Positions 21,540 to 30,429 of a stretch of DNA of 64,000 bases are shown here, piece by piece; position 1 is the first letter of the stretch; each line of letters opens with the position of its first letter. The stretch comes from Chloroflexota bacterium. GTDB taxonomy: Bacteria; Chloroflexota; UBA6077; FW602-bin22. Made by a program: the position numbers and the translations under genes. The stretch is from positions 124,001 through 188,000 of the forward strand of contig SCUE01000037.1 of the NCBI GenBank assembly GCA_004297775.1, read 5' to 3'. Under the pieces are notes generated by a model that did not search any database, had not been told where the DNA came from, and saw nothing but the letters and a program-made list of their open reading frames with translations.

Positions 21540-22523
21540 GTGAGTCAGGACACGGCGCCACTCGCGGTGGCCGCGGCCGCGTTGCGTTCGGCCGAAGCCA
21601 CGATGCGAGACGAGTTGCAGCGCGTTCGCGACGAACAGGTGATGCTGTTTGACCGCCTCCGTTCGGTCGAGTTGACGATGCGCGATGTCGGTGACGGCGC
21701 CGATGGCGACGCCCTGCGCGCAGAACGGAGCGCAATCGGCGAGTCGCTGGCCGGATTGCAGGGCGTAATCCGTCGTCTGCGCGCCGTCACTCAGCAGACG
21801 CACGCCGCCGCCGAGTACTTGCTGGGCGGCGAACGGGCCGACGACGATCCATCGACGATGCCGACGCGTGCCTGGGCGCTCGAAGCCCAGGAGGAAGAGC
21901 GCCGGCGACTGGCCCGCGAAATCCACGACGGTCCCGCCCAGGTGCTGGCGAATGCGACTTTTCAACTCGAATACTGCCAGCGCCTGATCGACCGCGATCC
22001 GTCACGTCTGCGTGTCGAGCTCGACCGGGTCAAGGCGGATTTGCGCGAAGGGTTGACCGAGGTTCGGGGATTCATTTTCGATCTACGGCCGGGACCGCTC
22101 GTCGAGCTCGGTCTGCCGGCGACGGTGCGACGATACGCCGAGTCGTTTTCGTCGCGATCGGGCATCGAAGTCCTGCTCGACGTGGACGCGGAACAGGAAC
22201 GCCCGGCGCTGGCCGTCGAAGTCGCCACCTTCCGAATCATTCAAGAGGCGATGCAGAACGCCCGCAAGCACAGCCGGGCGAAACGCATCGATGTGTCGAT
22301 TCGTCCGTCCGGCGACAGCGTTCGCATTGTCGTTCGAGACGACGGCATCGGTTTCGATGCCTCGGCACGATCGGAGTCCGGTGTGCGACGATTCGGGATG
22401 CTGAGCATGCAGGAACGGGCACGGTTGATCGGCGCGGAATTGCGCGTCGAAAGCGCGCCCGGCCAGGGCACGACGATCGAGCTCACCACGCCGGCCGAAG
22501 CCGGCGCGCCTGGGAGGGAATGA
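21540..22523 (+). CDS. Soluble histidine kinase of the NarX/DegS (HisKA_3) type
   Basis: 327 residues, no membrane segment. An N-terminal coiled coil (residues about 15-115) precedes the dimerisation helix with the phospho-acceptor His in RRRLAREIHDGPAQVL (H129). The HATPase domain has the N box FRIIQEAMQNARKHSRAK, G1 DDGIGFD and G2 GQGTTIEL. With no sensor domain it may sense a cytosolic signal through the coiled coil, as DegS does. Its stop codon overlaps the start region of the response regulator, so the two form a two-component pair. Confidence 0.9.
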   Translation: MSQDTAPLAVAAAALRSAEATMRDELQRVRDEQVMLFDRLRSVELTMRDVGDGADGDALRAERSAIGESLAGLQGVIRRLRAVTQQTHAAAEYLLGGERADDDPSTMPTRAWALEAQEEERRRLAREIHDGPAQVLANATFQLEYCQRLIDRDPSRLRVELDRVKADLREGLTEVRGFIFDLRPGPLVELGLPATVRRYAESFSSRSGIEVLLDVDAEQERPALAVEVATFRIIQEAMQNARKHSRAKRIDVSIRPSGDSVRIVVRDDGIGFDASARSESGVRRFGMLSMQERARLIGAELRVESAPGQGTTIELTTPAEAGAPGRE

Positions 22524-22525
22524 CG

Positions 22526-23212
22526 ATGGAGCGAATTCGCGTACTGATCGCCGACGATCACCCGATTTTCCGGCAGGGGCTTCGGGGCATCCTGGAAGGC
22601 GAACCGGACATGGAAATCGTCGGAGAGGCATCGGATGGAAAACAGGCCATCACGCTAGCGCGGGCTTCCGCGCCCGATGTCATCCTCGTCGACGTCCACA
22701 TGCCGAACAGCGACGGCCTCGAGGTGGCGCGCAGCGTGAAGCTGCACCTACCGCGGGCCGGCATCATTCTGATGACTGCCTACGATGACGAAGAGAACCT
22801 CTTCCAGGCAATCAAGGTCGGCGCGTCCGCCTTCTTCTTGAAAGACATCCGCCCGGACGAGTTACTCGACGGAATTCGCCGCGCGGCGCAGGGCGAGTAC
22901 CTCATCAATGAGAGCGTCCTCACCAAACCGCTCGTTGCCTCGCGCGTTCTGAAGCAATTTCGCGATCTCTCGATGGTCGGCCAGGAGATCGAGCCGCTCT
23001 TCGTTCCCTTGTCGGGGCGTGAGATCGAAGTCCTCGATTACATCGCGCGCGGCAACTCGAACAAAGAGATTGCCCGCGCGTTGAAGATCAGCGACCAGAC
23101 CGTCAAGAACCACATCACGTCGATCCTCCGCAAGCTGGCCGTCAACGACCGCACGCAAGCGGTCGTCTACGCGCTGCGCCGAGGATGGATCAAGATGGAC
23201 GGCTTGGGCTGA
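22526..23212 (+). CDS. NarL/LuxR-family response regulator
   Basis: 228 residues. Receiver domain with acidic pair DD at 10-11 and phospho-acceptor Asp in VILVDVHMPNSDGLE (D56), switch residue Thr in ILMTAYDDEE and Lys in FLKDI. The C-terminal LuxR helix-turn-helix reads LSGREIEVLDYIARGNSNKE and on to KNHITSILRKL. Two ATGs compete: 22520 overlaps the kinase stop, but 22526 has GGGAGGG at a proper distance and is preferred. Targets are unknown. Confidence 0.92.
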   Translation: MERIRVLIADDHPIFRQGLRGILEGEPDMEIVGEASDGKQAITLARASAPDVILVDVHMPNSDGLEVARSVKLHLPRAGIILMTAYDDEENLFQAIKVGASAFFLKDIRPDELLDGIRRAAQGEYLINESVLTKPLVASRVLKQFRDLSMVGQEIEPLFVPLSGREIEVLDYIARGNSNKEIARALKISDQTVKNHITSILRKLAVNDRTQAVVYALRRGWIKMDGLG

Positions 23213-23260
23213 CCGTCGCCGCGGGTACGCGAGAACGACTGACACGATGTGCCAACCCCT

Positions 23261-23276
23261 TGCACCGAAAGGTGCA
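23261..23276. repeat. GNRA-capped inverted repeat
   Basis: TGCACC-GAAA-GGTGCA, a perfect 6-bp hairpin with a GAAA tetraloop, 48 bp after the regulator stop codon. There is no T run, so a role as terminator is doubtful. Confidence 0.4.
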
Positions 23277-23313
23277 TTGACGACGTCGCGGGTTTGCGCG
23301 ACGGTATCGGGCG

Positions 23314-23994
23314 ATGATCCAGCCTGACTTGCCCTCCGTCGATCCGATCGTCACTACGAATCGCGGGCCCGGAGAGGAGCACCGGGACTCGCCCGCAACT
23401 GCTTCGCCGTCCGTTGGTTCGACCATCGTGGCGATCCTGGCAGCCCGCGAGGCAGAGCGAACGGCTCTGGCGGAGATCCTACGCGACGACGTCGCGCAAT
23501 CGCTGGCCGGTCTCGCCATGAGCCTCGATCTCTGCGCACGCGCGATCGCCGTCAATTCGGAGATGGCGCGCGAGGAGATAGATCGCGCGCGTGCCTCGTT
23601 GGGCGACACCATCGGTCGCCTGCGCCGACGCATCTACGAATCACAACCGCGAGTCCTCGACGATGCCGCGCTTGGACAGGTTCTTCGGCGCTACGCGGCG
23701 CAATGGAACGAATTGAGCGTCGAGGTCGTGGACCGCGGCGATGGCCACCGATTGGGCATCGCCACCGAGGGAGCCTTCTACCGGATCGTCCAGATCGCGC
23801 TCCACGACGCCGCCAGCCGGGGCGCGACGCGCGCGACCATCGAACTCGGACCCGACGCCGGAATCACCATCGAAAGTGACGCTTCCGGCGAGCCGTCGCC
23901 AACTGCAGGTGACGCGATCCATGAATGGACACGCGCGATCGGTGCTGACGCCGACGTGGCGCTGACCCGGATCGCGGTTCGTCTAACCGCGTAG
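23314..23994 (+). CDS. Degenerate histidine-kinase-like protein
   Basis: 226 residues. Residues about 36-95 look like the HisKA_3 dimerisation helices (AREAERTALAEILRDDVAQS), but where an active kinase has E-I-H-D this has I-L-R-D: the phospho-acceptor His is replaced by Arg (residue 57). The following region resembles a HATPase domain in layout (FYRIVQIALHDAASRGATRA), yet the conserved Asn of the N box and the G boxes are missing. It is probably a pseudokinase, possibly modulating the kinase/regulator pair 101 bp upstream. It could also be a decaying paralogue. Confidence 0.65.
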   Translation: MIQPDLPSVDPIVTTNRGPGEEHRDSPATASPSVGSTIVAILAAREAERTALAEILRDDVAQSLAGLAMSLDLCARAIAVNSEMAREEIDRARASLGDTIGRLRRRIYESQPRVLDDAALGQVLRRYAAQWNELSVEVVDRGDGHRLGIATEGAFYRIVQIALHDAASRGATRATIELGPDAGITIESDASGEPSPTAGDAIHEWTRAIGADADVALTRIAVRLTA

Positions 23995-24016
23995 CAGGTG
24001 AGTTCAGCTGAAGCGA

Positions 24017-24041
24017 TTCCGATCGTTACGCGAGATCGGAA
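24017..24041. repeat. Inverted repeat after the pseudokinase
   Basis: TTCCGATC and GATCGGAA separated by nine bases, 22 bp after the stop codon at 23994. It may be a factor-assisted terminator or an operator; no T run follows. Confidence 0.35.
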
Positions 24042-24208
24042 ATTGGCCAATTATCTGGTCGAGTTGGTGCCTTGCTGGTAAGTCGGGGCAGATCAGGTGG
24101 CGCAAGACCCGAGCTACTCCGTTCTCAATCTACCGGCACGATCCTCGTCCCATTCGAGTCGGCAGGTGCTGACTGTCGGATGCCACACGGAGAAGGCCGC
24201 GCGTAATT

Positions 24209-24781
24209 GTGCCGAGCGCCCAACGACACAAGCGCGGGCAGACGGTTAGGCTCACCAACGTGGACGTCGTGATCAGGGAATTGGCCGGACTCGACCCGCC
24301 GATTCTCGACCAACTCGCCAGCATCGTGATCGACTGTGTGGCCGACGGCGCCTCGATCGGTTTCGTGGCGCCGTTGTTGCCACCCGAGGCGCGTGAGTTC
24401 TGGCGCTCCGTCGAGACGCCGAGCGTCCGCCTTCTGATCGCGGAGGTCGAAGGCACGGTCGTTGGAACGGTCCACCTTCAACTCGCCACGCGCGCAAATG
24501 GCCTTCACCGAGCGGAAGTCGCAAAGCTTCTGGTCGCGCCGATGATGCAGCGAAGGGGAATCGCTCGCCGTCTAATGAACGCAATTGAATCTGTCGCCCG
24601 CCGTGAGGGTCGCTGCCTTCTCGTTCTCGACACGCGGGAGGGTGATCCCTCGAACCTCCTGTACCAATCCATGGCGTACGTCGAAGTCGGCCGCGTCCCG
24701 CGCTACGTGCGCTCGTCCGAGAGAGTGTTCGAGGCGACGGTCATCTACTACAAAGACTTGGACCCGGTACTGGCGAGCTGA
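24209..24781 (+). CDS. GNAT-family N-acetyltransferase
   Basis: 190 residues. The acetyl-CoA site is seen in AEVAKLLVAPMMQRRGIARR, matching motif A (Q/R-x-x-G-x-G/A), followed by LMNAIESVARREGRCLLVLD and a C-terminal strand region YQSMAYVEVGRVPRY. The acceptor substrate cannot be told. The start is taken as GTG 24209 with GGAGAAGG upstream; GTG 24260 would give a shorter form. It converges on the VOC gene with a 17 bp gap. Confidence 0.85.
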   Translation: MPSAQRHKRGQTVRLTNVDVVIRELAGLDPPILDQLASIVIDCVADGASIGFVAPLLPPEAREFWRSVETPSVRLLIAEVEGTVVGTVHLQLATRANGLHRAEVAKLLVAPMMQRRGIARRLMNAIESVARREGRCLLVLDTREGDPSNLLYQSMAYVEVGRVPRYVRSSERVFEATVIYYKDLDPVLAS

Positions 24782-24798
24782 GGCGCGGCCGGCGCCGG

Positions 24799-25149
24799 CT
24801 ACCCCTTGATCAGGCCGATGATGTTCCCGTCTGGATCGGCAAACATCGCCATCGTCACGACGCCGGGAATCTCCATCGGCGGCATGACGACTTCCCCGCC
24901 CAGTTCCACGGCACGATCGAGCGCGACCGCCAGATCCGGCACCTGGACATAGATCGTCACTCGGCTGTTGCCGTCCTGGTCCTGACCGATGCCGCCGCCC
25001 AGCCCGCTCGACTCGCCATCGACCAGTCCATAGAACCCCATGTCCGGCATCGCGTCACCGACTTTCCAGTCGAACAGGTCGGCGTAGAACTTCTGCAGGC
25101 CGATGGCGTTCGTACCCATGATCTCGAAGTGCACGATTGGCTGACCCAA
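24799..25149 (-). CDS. VOC (glyoxalase/bleomycin-resistance fold) protein
   Basis: 116 residues. The paired beta-alpha-beta-beta-beta modules are visible: IVHFEIMGTNAIGLQKFYAD and LFDWKV first, then VTIYVQVPDLAVALDRAVEL and VTMAMFADPDGNIIGLI. Several VOC metal-site positions are filled (His in VHFE). The enzyme reaction is unknown. The start is a TTG at 25149, which gives the family-like N-terminus GQPIVHFEIMG. A 14-bp palindrome lies 21 bp upstream. Confidence 0.85.
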   Translation of the reverse strand: MGQPIVHFEIMGTNAIGLQKFYADLFDWKVGDAMPDMGFYGLVDGESSGLGGGIGQDQDGNSRVTIYVQVPDLAVALDRAVELGGEVVMPPMEIPGVVTMAMFADPDGNIIGLIKG

Positions 25150-25170
25150 AGCCGACTCACCTCATTCGCG

Positions 25171-25184
25171 AGATTGCGCAATCT
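25171..25184. promoter_or_regulatory. Perfect palindrome upstream of the VOC gene
   Basis: AGATTGCGCAATCT, a 14-bp perfect palindrome 21 bp upstream of the TTG start. Position suggests an operator; no regulator is known. Confidence 0.35.
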
Positions 25185-25275
25185 TATCGAGCGAATCACT
25201 TCCTCGCCGGTTTTCCGGTCCATCGACGAAGCGCCTGGATCGTGCGCGGACTACCGACCACCCAAATAGCCGACG

Positions 25276-25292
25276 GTCGGGTCATGCCCGAC
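25276..25292. repeat. Inverted repeat upstream of the pilus locus
   Basis: GTCGGG-TCATG-CCCGAC, about 114 bp before the first pilin start. The rest of 25185-25405 shows no gene I can support. Confidence 0.35.
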
Positions 25293-25405
25293 GTGCTATT
25301 GGACCTGGGACCGTCGGGGTATTGGAGATGCACGCCGTCGCCTCGACACTTCCATCGCGGCCGATACGCAGAATCGACCGACGGAAACCGATGGAGGAGG
25401 TTGAG

Positions 25406-25597
25406 GTGGACGACGCCAGGGGAGGATTCGCGAAGCTGCTCCCCGGCGATTTCGGTCAGGGCCTGGTCGAGTACGCGCTTCTACTCGCGCTCGTCACAGC
25501 GGCGGCGGTCGTCGCGCTCGCTGGCACTGGCGTCGCGCTGGGGAATCGCCTCCGGTCCGACATCGAAACGATCACCACGGTTTTCAACTCCGCATAG
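25406..25597 (+). CDS. Flp-type type IVb pilin, first copy
   Basis: 63 residues. A short basic/acidic leader ends in GDFGQ and is followed by GLVEYALLLALVTAAAVVAL, the class IVb pilin signature with Glu-Tyr (E-Y) at positions 4-5 of the mature helix. A prepilin peptidase should cut just before this helix. The GTG at 25406 is preferred because GGAGGAGG ends five bases before it; ATG 25391 is an alternative. First gene of the Tad locus. Confidence 0.82.
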   Translation: MDDARGGFAKLLPGDFGQGLVEYALLLALVTAAAVVALAGTGVALGNRLRSDIETITTVFNSA

Positions 25598-25628
25598 CTG
25601 AACCAGAGAAAGAAAGAGGAAACAACCA

Positions 25629-25811
25629 ATGGCGTTCTTCACGAACCTGTTCGCGCGGACCAGCGACGAGGAGGGGCAGGGCCTCACCGAATACGCCCTG
25701 ATCATCGCGCTCATCGCGGTCGCGGTCGTCGGCCTACTCGGTGGCCTCGGCACACAGATCGGCACCGCCTTCACCAGCATCACGACATCGCTCGCCGCCG
25801 CTCTTCCGTAG
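25629..25811 (+). CDS. Flp-type type IVb pilin, second copy
   Basis: 60 residues; leader FFTNLFARTSDEEGQ followed by GLTEYALIIALIAVAVVGLL. The E-Y pair and the hydrophobic helix mark it as a Flp major pilin. It shares the GQGLxEYALxxAL core with the gene just upstream, so the two look like a duplication; which one forms the fibre is unknown. The ATG is preceded by AAAGAGGAAAC. A strong hairpin follows. Confidence 0.88.
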   Translation: MAFFTNLFARTSDEEGQGLTEYALIIALIAVAVVGLLGGLGTQIGTAFTSITTSLAAALP

Positions 25812-25839
25812 CCGGCGGCGCGGCAATCGCGCAGTCGCA

Positions 25840-25873
25840 GACAGGGTGTCGATCGGTCGATCGACACCCTGTC
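25840..25873 (+). terminator. Long hairpin between pilin and cpaB
   Basis: A 16-base arm beginning GACAGGGTGTCGATCG is perfectly complemented by 25858-25873 with only GT between. There is no T run. It may be a partial terminator or an mRNA 3' stabiliser that keeps pilin expression above that of the assembly genes. Confidence 0.6.
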
Positions 25874-25895
25874 ATCACGTCTTGGGAGGCACGGC

Positions 25896-26744
25896 ATGGC
25901 ACGTAAGCGAGGCGGGATTCTCTTGATGCTGTTCGGGACGGTCGTTGCGATCGGCGTCGCCTGGTTCGTCTACCAGCAATCGCGCCAGGCCGCCGCGACC
26001 GCCCGGATGGAATCGGTCGAGGTCCTCGTCGCGGCCGCCGACATCCCGGAACGAACCATCCTTGGTGCCGGCCAGCTCACGGTGAAGCGCATGCTTCCCG
26101 GCTCGCTGCCATCGATCGTCCTGGCGCGACCCGATCAAGCGGTCGGCCGGATGACTGCCGCGCCGCTACTGGCCGGCGACTTCGTCCTGCCCGGCAAACT
26201 GGTCGGCGGCGACGGCCGGGCGAGTCTCAGCTACCACGTCCCGCCCGGACAGGTCGTCATCACCCTGCCGGCCTCGGACATCCTCTCCACCGGCGCGGTA
26301 CAGGTCGGCGACTCGATCGATCTGCTCGTGACCGTTCGTCCGCCCGACCGGGCCGCGGCCGCCGGAACGACCGGAGTCAAGGGCGCCGCCGACGTCGAAA
26401 TCGAAATCGGCACGACACAGACGACGATGCAGAACCTGAAGATCCTCGCGATCGGCAACACCGCGCCGCCGTCTTCCGACGCGGCCAAGGCCAACGGCGC
26501 GTCGCCACCGCCGCGGCCCGGTTCGAGCGCGATCCTCACGTTTGCGGTCGAACGCCAGGACGCGCTCATCCTGAAGGCGCTGAAGGACAACGAACGGGTC
26601 AAGATCGAGATGGTCTTGCGCGCCGCTGGCGACGCCGCGGCGGTCGCGACCGACCCGGTCACGCTCAACACGATTGTCGAGCGGTACAGCTTCCGAGCAC
26701 TGGCCACGCCGGTAGCGTCCGGCAGCGCGGGAGCGAAGCGATGA
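25896..26744 (+). CDS. cpaB: Tad pilus assembly protein CpaB (RcpC)
   Basis: 282 residues. An N-terminal membrane helix (ILLMLFGTVVAIGVAWFVY) is followed by an SAF domain (VEVLVAAADIPERTILGAGQ) and a second beta domain (VITLPASDILSTGAVQVGD). In Tad systems CpaB lies outside the cytoplasmic membrane and supports pilus assembly, often with a secretin; no secretin gene is seen here, as in monoderm Tad loci. SD TGGGAGG eight bases before the ATG. The last four bases overlap the next gene. Confidence 0.85.
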   Translation: MARKRGGILLMLFGTVVAIGVAWFVYQQSRQAAATARMESVEVLVAAADIPERTILGAGQLTVKRMLPGSLPSIVLARPDQAVGRMTAAPLLAGDFVLPGKLVGGDGRASLSYHVPPGQVVITLPASDILSTGAVQVGDSIDLLVTVRPPDRAAAAGTTGVKGAADVEIEIGTTQTTMQNLKILAIGNTAPPSSDAAKANGASPPPRPGSSAILTFAVERQDALILKALKDNERVKIEMVLRAAGDAAAVATDPVTLNTIVERYSFRALATPVASGSAGAKR

Positions 26745-27994
26745 CAACCCAGAACCCGCTTCGCGTCCTGATCGTCGACGACAGCGCCGACACGCGCGAG
26801 AACCTGATGCGGTTGCTCGCGTTCGAAGACGGCATCGAAGTCATCGGCGCGGCGCCCGACGGGCGACTCGGCGTCGAGGCGGCCCGCCGCGGCAAGCCCG
26901 ATATCGTCCTGATGGACCTGACGATGCCGACGATGGACGGCATCGCCGCCGCCGAAGCCATTCGGGTCGAGTGCCCATCGACCCACGTCGTGATGATGTC
27001 GGTCCACGATGAGCCGGAGGCGCTCCGCCGCGCGATGCTCGCCGGCGCCCGCGAGTTCCTCGTCAAGCCGTTCGGACCGGATGAACTCGTCGCGACCCTC
27101 AATCGCGTCGCCGAGCGCCGCGCCGCCGACCGGGCGGTCGCGCCAGTCCCGGCCACGCCCGGCGTCCAGCATGGTCGGATGATCTCGGTCTTCGGGCCGA
27201 AGGGTGGGGTCGGTCGCACGACGGTCGCCTGCAATCTGGCAGTCGCCATCCGGCAGACTACCGGTCAGCGCGTCGCGCTGGTCGACGCGAACCTTCAGTT
27301 CGGCGACGTCGGCATCGTGCTCGGTCTGAAGCCGACTAAGAGCATCGTTGATCTCGTGCCGCACATCGCCGAGATCGACGCCGACCTCCTCGGCGAAGTC
27401 GTATCGCGGCACCACTCCGGGATCGACGTACTCCTTGCGCCTCCTCGGCCGGAAATGGCCGAACTCGTCACGGCGGACTACCTGAAGCGCATTCTCGGAA
27501 AGATGCGCGAGGCGTACGACGTCGTCGTCGTGGACACGGCGCCGAACTTCAGCGAGACGATGCTGGCGACCCTGGACATCTCGGATCGCATCCTCGTCCT
27601 CCTGACGGTCGAGATGCACACCATCAAGAACACTCGGCTGTTCCTCGAAGTCGCCGGTCAGCTCGGTTATCCACGCGAAAAGTTGACGCTCGTCCTGAAC
27701 CGCGCGGATTCGACCGGTGGCATTGAGATTACCGAGATCGAGCGTGCGCTGGGTCATCGCGTCAACGCTCGCATCGTGTCAGACGGTCGCACGACGACCT
27801 ACGCGCTCAATCACGGCGAGCCGTTCGTCATTGCCAACAAGAAGGCTGATATCTCGCGCAACGTGTTCGAACTGGCGAACCTCGTCATGATGCGGGCCGC
27901 GCCCGTCGAGGAGGCGAGAGTGGCTCCCTCTGGGATCTCTCGCCTGCTGCCCTTCCGGTTGATGTCGCGCTCGGCGGCCGCCGGAGCGCGCTGA
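26741..27994 (+). CDS. cpaE: CpaE-like protein: receiver domain fused to MinD/ParA-type ATPase
   Basis: 417 residues. Residues 1-125 form a complete receiver domain: DD at 13-14, phospho-acceptor D59 in IVLMDLTMPTMDG, Ser in MMSVHDE and K109 in FLVKPFG. Residues about 146-390 form a ParA/MinD ATPase, with deviant Walker A FGPKGGVGRTT in which the P-loop Lys is Arg. CpaE localises the Tad machinery at the pole in Caulobacter, where the receiver is degenerate; here it keeps all residues needed for phosphorylation. It overlaps cpaB by 4 bp. Confidence 0.88.
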   Translation: MTTQNPLRVLIVDDSADTRENLMRLLAFEDGIEVIGAAPDGRLGVEAARRGKPDIVLMDLTMPTMDGIAAAEAIRVECPSTHVVMMSVHDEPEALRRAMLAGAREFLVKPFGPDELVATLNRVAERRAADRAVAPVPATPGVQHGRMISVFGPKGGVGRTTVACNLAVAIRQTTGQRVALVDANLQFGDVGIVLGLKPTKSIVDLVPHIAEIDADLLGEVVSRHHSGIDVLLAPPRPEMAELVTADYLKRILGKMREAYDVVVVDTAPNFSETMLATLDISDRILVLLTVEMHTIKNTRLFLEVAGQLGYPREKLTLVLNRADSTGGIEITEIERALGHRVNARIVSDGRTTTYALNHGEPFVIANKKADISRNVFELANLVMMRAAPVEEARVAPSGISRLLPFRLMSRSAAAGAR

Positions 27995-28034
27995 GTCGAG
28001 TTTCACCTCGTTCGAGACTTCGAGGAGAAGAACA

Positions 28035-29396
28035 ATGTCGCTCCTGCGCCGCATGGAGAGCCCGCTGACCGCCCCCCCGCCAATCGAGGATGCTCGCCGC
28101 GCGCCGATTCCGCCGACGCCGGTCCGGGACATGTCTCGCGATTTGCGTCAGCGCATCCAGAACCGGCTGATCGCCGAGCTTGACCCGAAGCTCGACCTTT
28201 CCGAGACGGCTCAGGTCCGACGGGTGATCGAGGATCTCTTCAACACCGTCTTGGAGAGCGAGGCGATCGTCCTCACGCGCGCCGAGCGACAACGGCTGTT
28301 CGAACAGGTCGCGGCCGAGATTCTCGGCTACGGCCCGCTCGAGCCGCTGCTGAACGACGCGACGATCAGCGAGATCATGGTCAACGGTCCAAACTCCGTT
28401 TACATCGAGCGCTCGGGCAAGCTGGAACGTACCGACATCGTCTTTCAGGACGATGAGCACGTCATGCGCATCATCGACCGCATCATCGCCCCGCTTGGTC
28501 GGCGCTGCGACGAATCGCAACCTATGGCCGACGCTCGGCTCCCCGACGGCAGCCGTGTCAACGCGGTGATCCCGCCGATCGCCCTTTCGGGGCCAATCCT
28601 GACGATCCGAAAGTTCAGCAAGAAGCCGCTTACGGTCGAGGACCTCGTTCGATTCGAATCGATCACGCCCGAGGCGGTCGAATTCCTGTCCGCGTGCGTG
28701 CACGCGCGCGTCAACTGCGTCGTCTCCGGCGGAACCGGTTCTGGCAAGACCACGCTGTTGAACGTCCTGTCGTCGTTCATTCCGGCAACTGAGCGCATCG
28801 TCACGATCGAAGACGCGGCCGAGCTTCAATTGCGGCAGCACCACGTCGTCACACTCGAGGCCCGACCGGCCAACATCGAGGGGCGCGGCCAGATCGCGAT
28901 CCGTGATCTGGTCCGGAACGCGCTGCGTATGCGGCCGGATCGCATCGTCGTCGGCGAGGTTCGCGGTGGCGAGGCGCTCGACATGCTTCAGGCTATGAAC
29001 ACCGGCCACGATGGGTCGCTCACGACCGCGCACTCGAATGGCCCGCGCGACACGCTCTCCCGCCTGGAAACGATGGTGATGATGGCTGGAATGGACCTGC
29101 CGCTGCGCGCGATTCGTGAGCAGGTCGCCTCGGCGGTCGATCTCATCGTGCACCAGGACCGCATGCGCGACGGCACCCGTCGAATCACTGCCATCACCGA
29201 GGTTCAGGGGATGGAGGGCGACGTCATCGTCATGCAGGATATCTTCACGTTCGAACAGACCGGCTACGAGGAAAACCGTGTCTTGGGACGGCTGCGGCCG
29301 ACCGGTATCCGTCCGAAGTTCATGGCGCGCCTCGAACAACACGGCATTCATCTCCCACCAACCGTGTTCGGCTTCGAACGGTCGCTCCTCCGGTGA
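28035..29396 (+). CDS. cpaF: Tad secretion ATPase CpaF (TadA)
   Basis: 453 residues. Hexameric ATPase that powers pilus extension. The Walker A motif [13 protein letters not shown] is at about residues 230-242, Walker B and the His box follow in [16 protein letters not shown] and [17 protein letters not shown]. The N-terminal domain carries the [13 protein letters not shown] segment typical of CpaF. The ATG at 28035 is preceded by GAGGAGAAGAACA. It lies 40 bp after cpaE. Confidence 0.94.
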   Translation: MSLLRRMESPLTAPPPIEDARRAPIPPTPVRDMSRDLRQRIQNRLIAELDPKLDLSETAQVRRVIEDLFNTVLESEAIVLTRAERQRLFEQVAAEILGYGPLEPLLNDATISEIMVNGPNSVYIERSGKLERTDIVFQDDEHVMRIIDRIIAPLGRRCDESQPMADARLPDGSRVNAVIPPIALSGPILTIRKFSKKPLTVEDLVRFESITPEAVEFLSACVHARVNCVVSGGTGSGKTTLLNVLSSFIPATERIVTIEDAAELQLRQHHVVTLEARPANIEGRGQIAIRDLVRNALRMRPDRIVVGEVRGGEALDMLQAMNTGHDGSLTTAHSNGPRDTLSRLETMVMMAGMDLPLRAIREQVASAVDLIVHQDRMRDGTRRITAITEVQGMEGDVIVMQDIFTFEQTGYEENRVLGRLRPTGIRPKFMARLEQHGIHLPPTVFGFERSLLR

Positions 29397-29442
29397 ATTG
29401 CCGCGACACACTGGACGCGCCATCCGCCGAGTGGAGTCCTTC

Positions 29443-30429
29443 GTGAGCGTCGAGGCGGGATCGATCGACGTCGCCGTCCTGCTCTCGTGCGTCGCCGGGG
29501 TCGGCACGCTACTCGTCTTCGCCGGACTCGATCTGGCCGGTCGCGGTCGCCTGCGCCTCGACAAGCGGCTGGACGCCTGGGGACGCGCGGCCGGCCCCGT
29601 CGCGCTGGAAGACGTCACCCCCATTGGCGATGCGCGCGGCAGCCGCCTGAGCCGCGCTCTGGCCGGTCAGTCGTTCGCCGATCGCCTTCAGCGCGACCTT
29701 GCGCGGGCCAACATTCGCCTCACCGCGGCCGAGTTCCTCATGATTCAAACCGGAATCGTCGCGACCGGTATCGCGACCGGACTCGCTACGACGAACGTCG
29801 GCGCAGGCTTAGCGGTCATCCTGTTCGGCGTCTTCGGTCCGCGCCAGTTCGTCGGAATGGCGCAACGCCGACGCCTCAACGCGTTTTCGAACCAGTTGGC
29901 CGACACGCTGATGATGATGTCGTCATCGCTCCGGGCCGGGTACAGCCTCCTTCAATCGATGGAGACGGTCGCCCGCGAGGCGTCGGAGCCGACCCGGTCG
30001 GAGTTCGGGCGTGTGCTCCGGGAAGTCGGCCTCGGTTTGAACGCCGAGGACGCGCTCAACAACCTCTATCGACGTATGCCGAGCGGTGATCTCGATCTGA
30101 TGGTCACCGCCATCAACGTCCAGCACGAGGTCGGCGGCAATCTCGCTCGCATCTTCGACAACCTGAGCGAAACATTGCGCGAACGAGCCCGCGTCCACGG
30201 CGAGATCCAGACACTGACCGCCCAGCAACGTCTCGGCGGAATGATCATCGCCCTTCTCCCGGTCGGATTGGCCGGTGTTCTCTTCGTCTTGCGCCCAACC
30301 TACCTGCGTCCGCTTCTGACGTCCGAGACCATCATCTGCATGCCCGCGTTCGCGCTGCTCATTCTCGCCGCCGTGATGGTCGTCGCCGGATATCTGACGA
30401 TCCGTCGCCTGGTCGCGATCGAGGTGTGA
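29443..30429 (+). CDS. tadB: Tad inner-membrane platform protein TadB
   Basis: 328 residues, T2SF/GspF domain. A membrane helix near the N-terminus (VAVLLSCVAGVGTLLVFAGL) and another pair around 95-125, then the cytosolic F domain (SNQLADTLMMMSSSLRAGYS, DLDLMVTAINVQHEVGGNLA) and two C-terminal helices. The GTG at 29443 has GGAG at the right distance; the longer frame upstream overlaps cpaF. It overlaps tadC by 4 bp. Confidence 0.88.
   Translation: MSVEAGSIDVAVLLSCVAGVGTLLVFAGLDLAGRGRLRLDKRLDAWGRAAGPVALEDVTPIGDARGSRLSRALAGQSFADRLQRDLARANIRLTAAEFLMIQTGIVATGIATGLATTNVGAGLAVILFGVFGPRQFVGMAQRRRLNAFSNQLADTLMMMSSSLRAGYSLLQSMETVAREASEPTRSEFGRVLREVGLGLNAEDALNNLYRRMPSGDLDLMVTAINVQHEVGGNLARIFDNLSETLRERARVHGEIQTLTAQQRLGGMIIALLPVGLAGVLFVLRPTYLRPLLTSETIICMPAFALLILAAVMVVAGYLTIRRLVAIEV

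Noticed and set aside
26231-29624. Two long antisense open frames (about 508 and 579 codons) opposite cpaB-cpaE and cpaF
   Set aside because: They are shadows of GC-rich codon use: no ribosome sites, no family similarity, and the sense frames are well-supported Tad genes.
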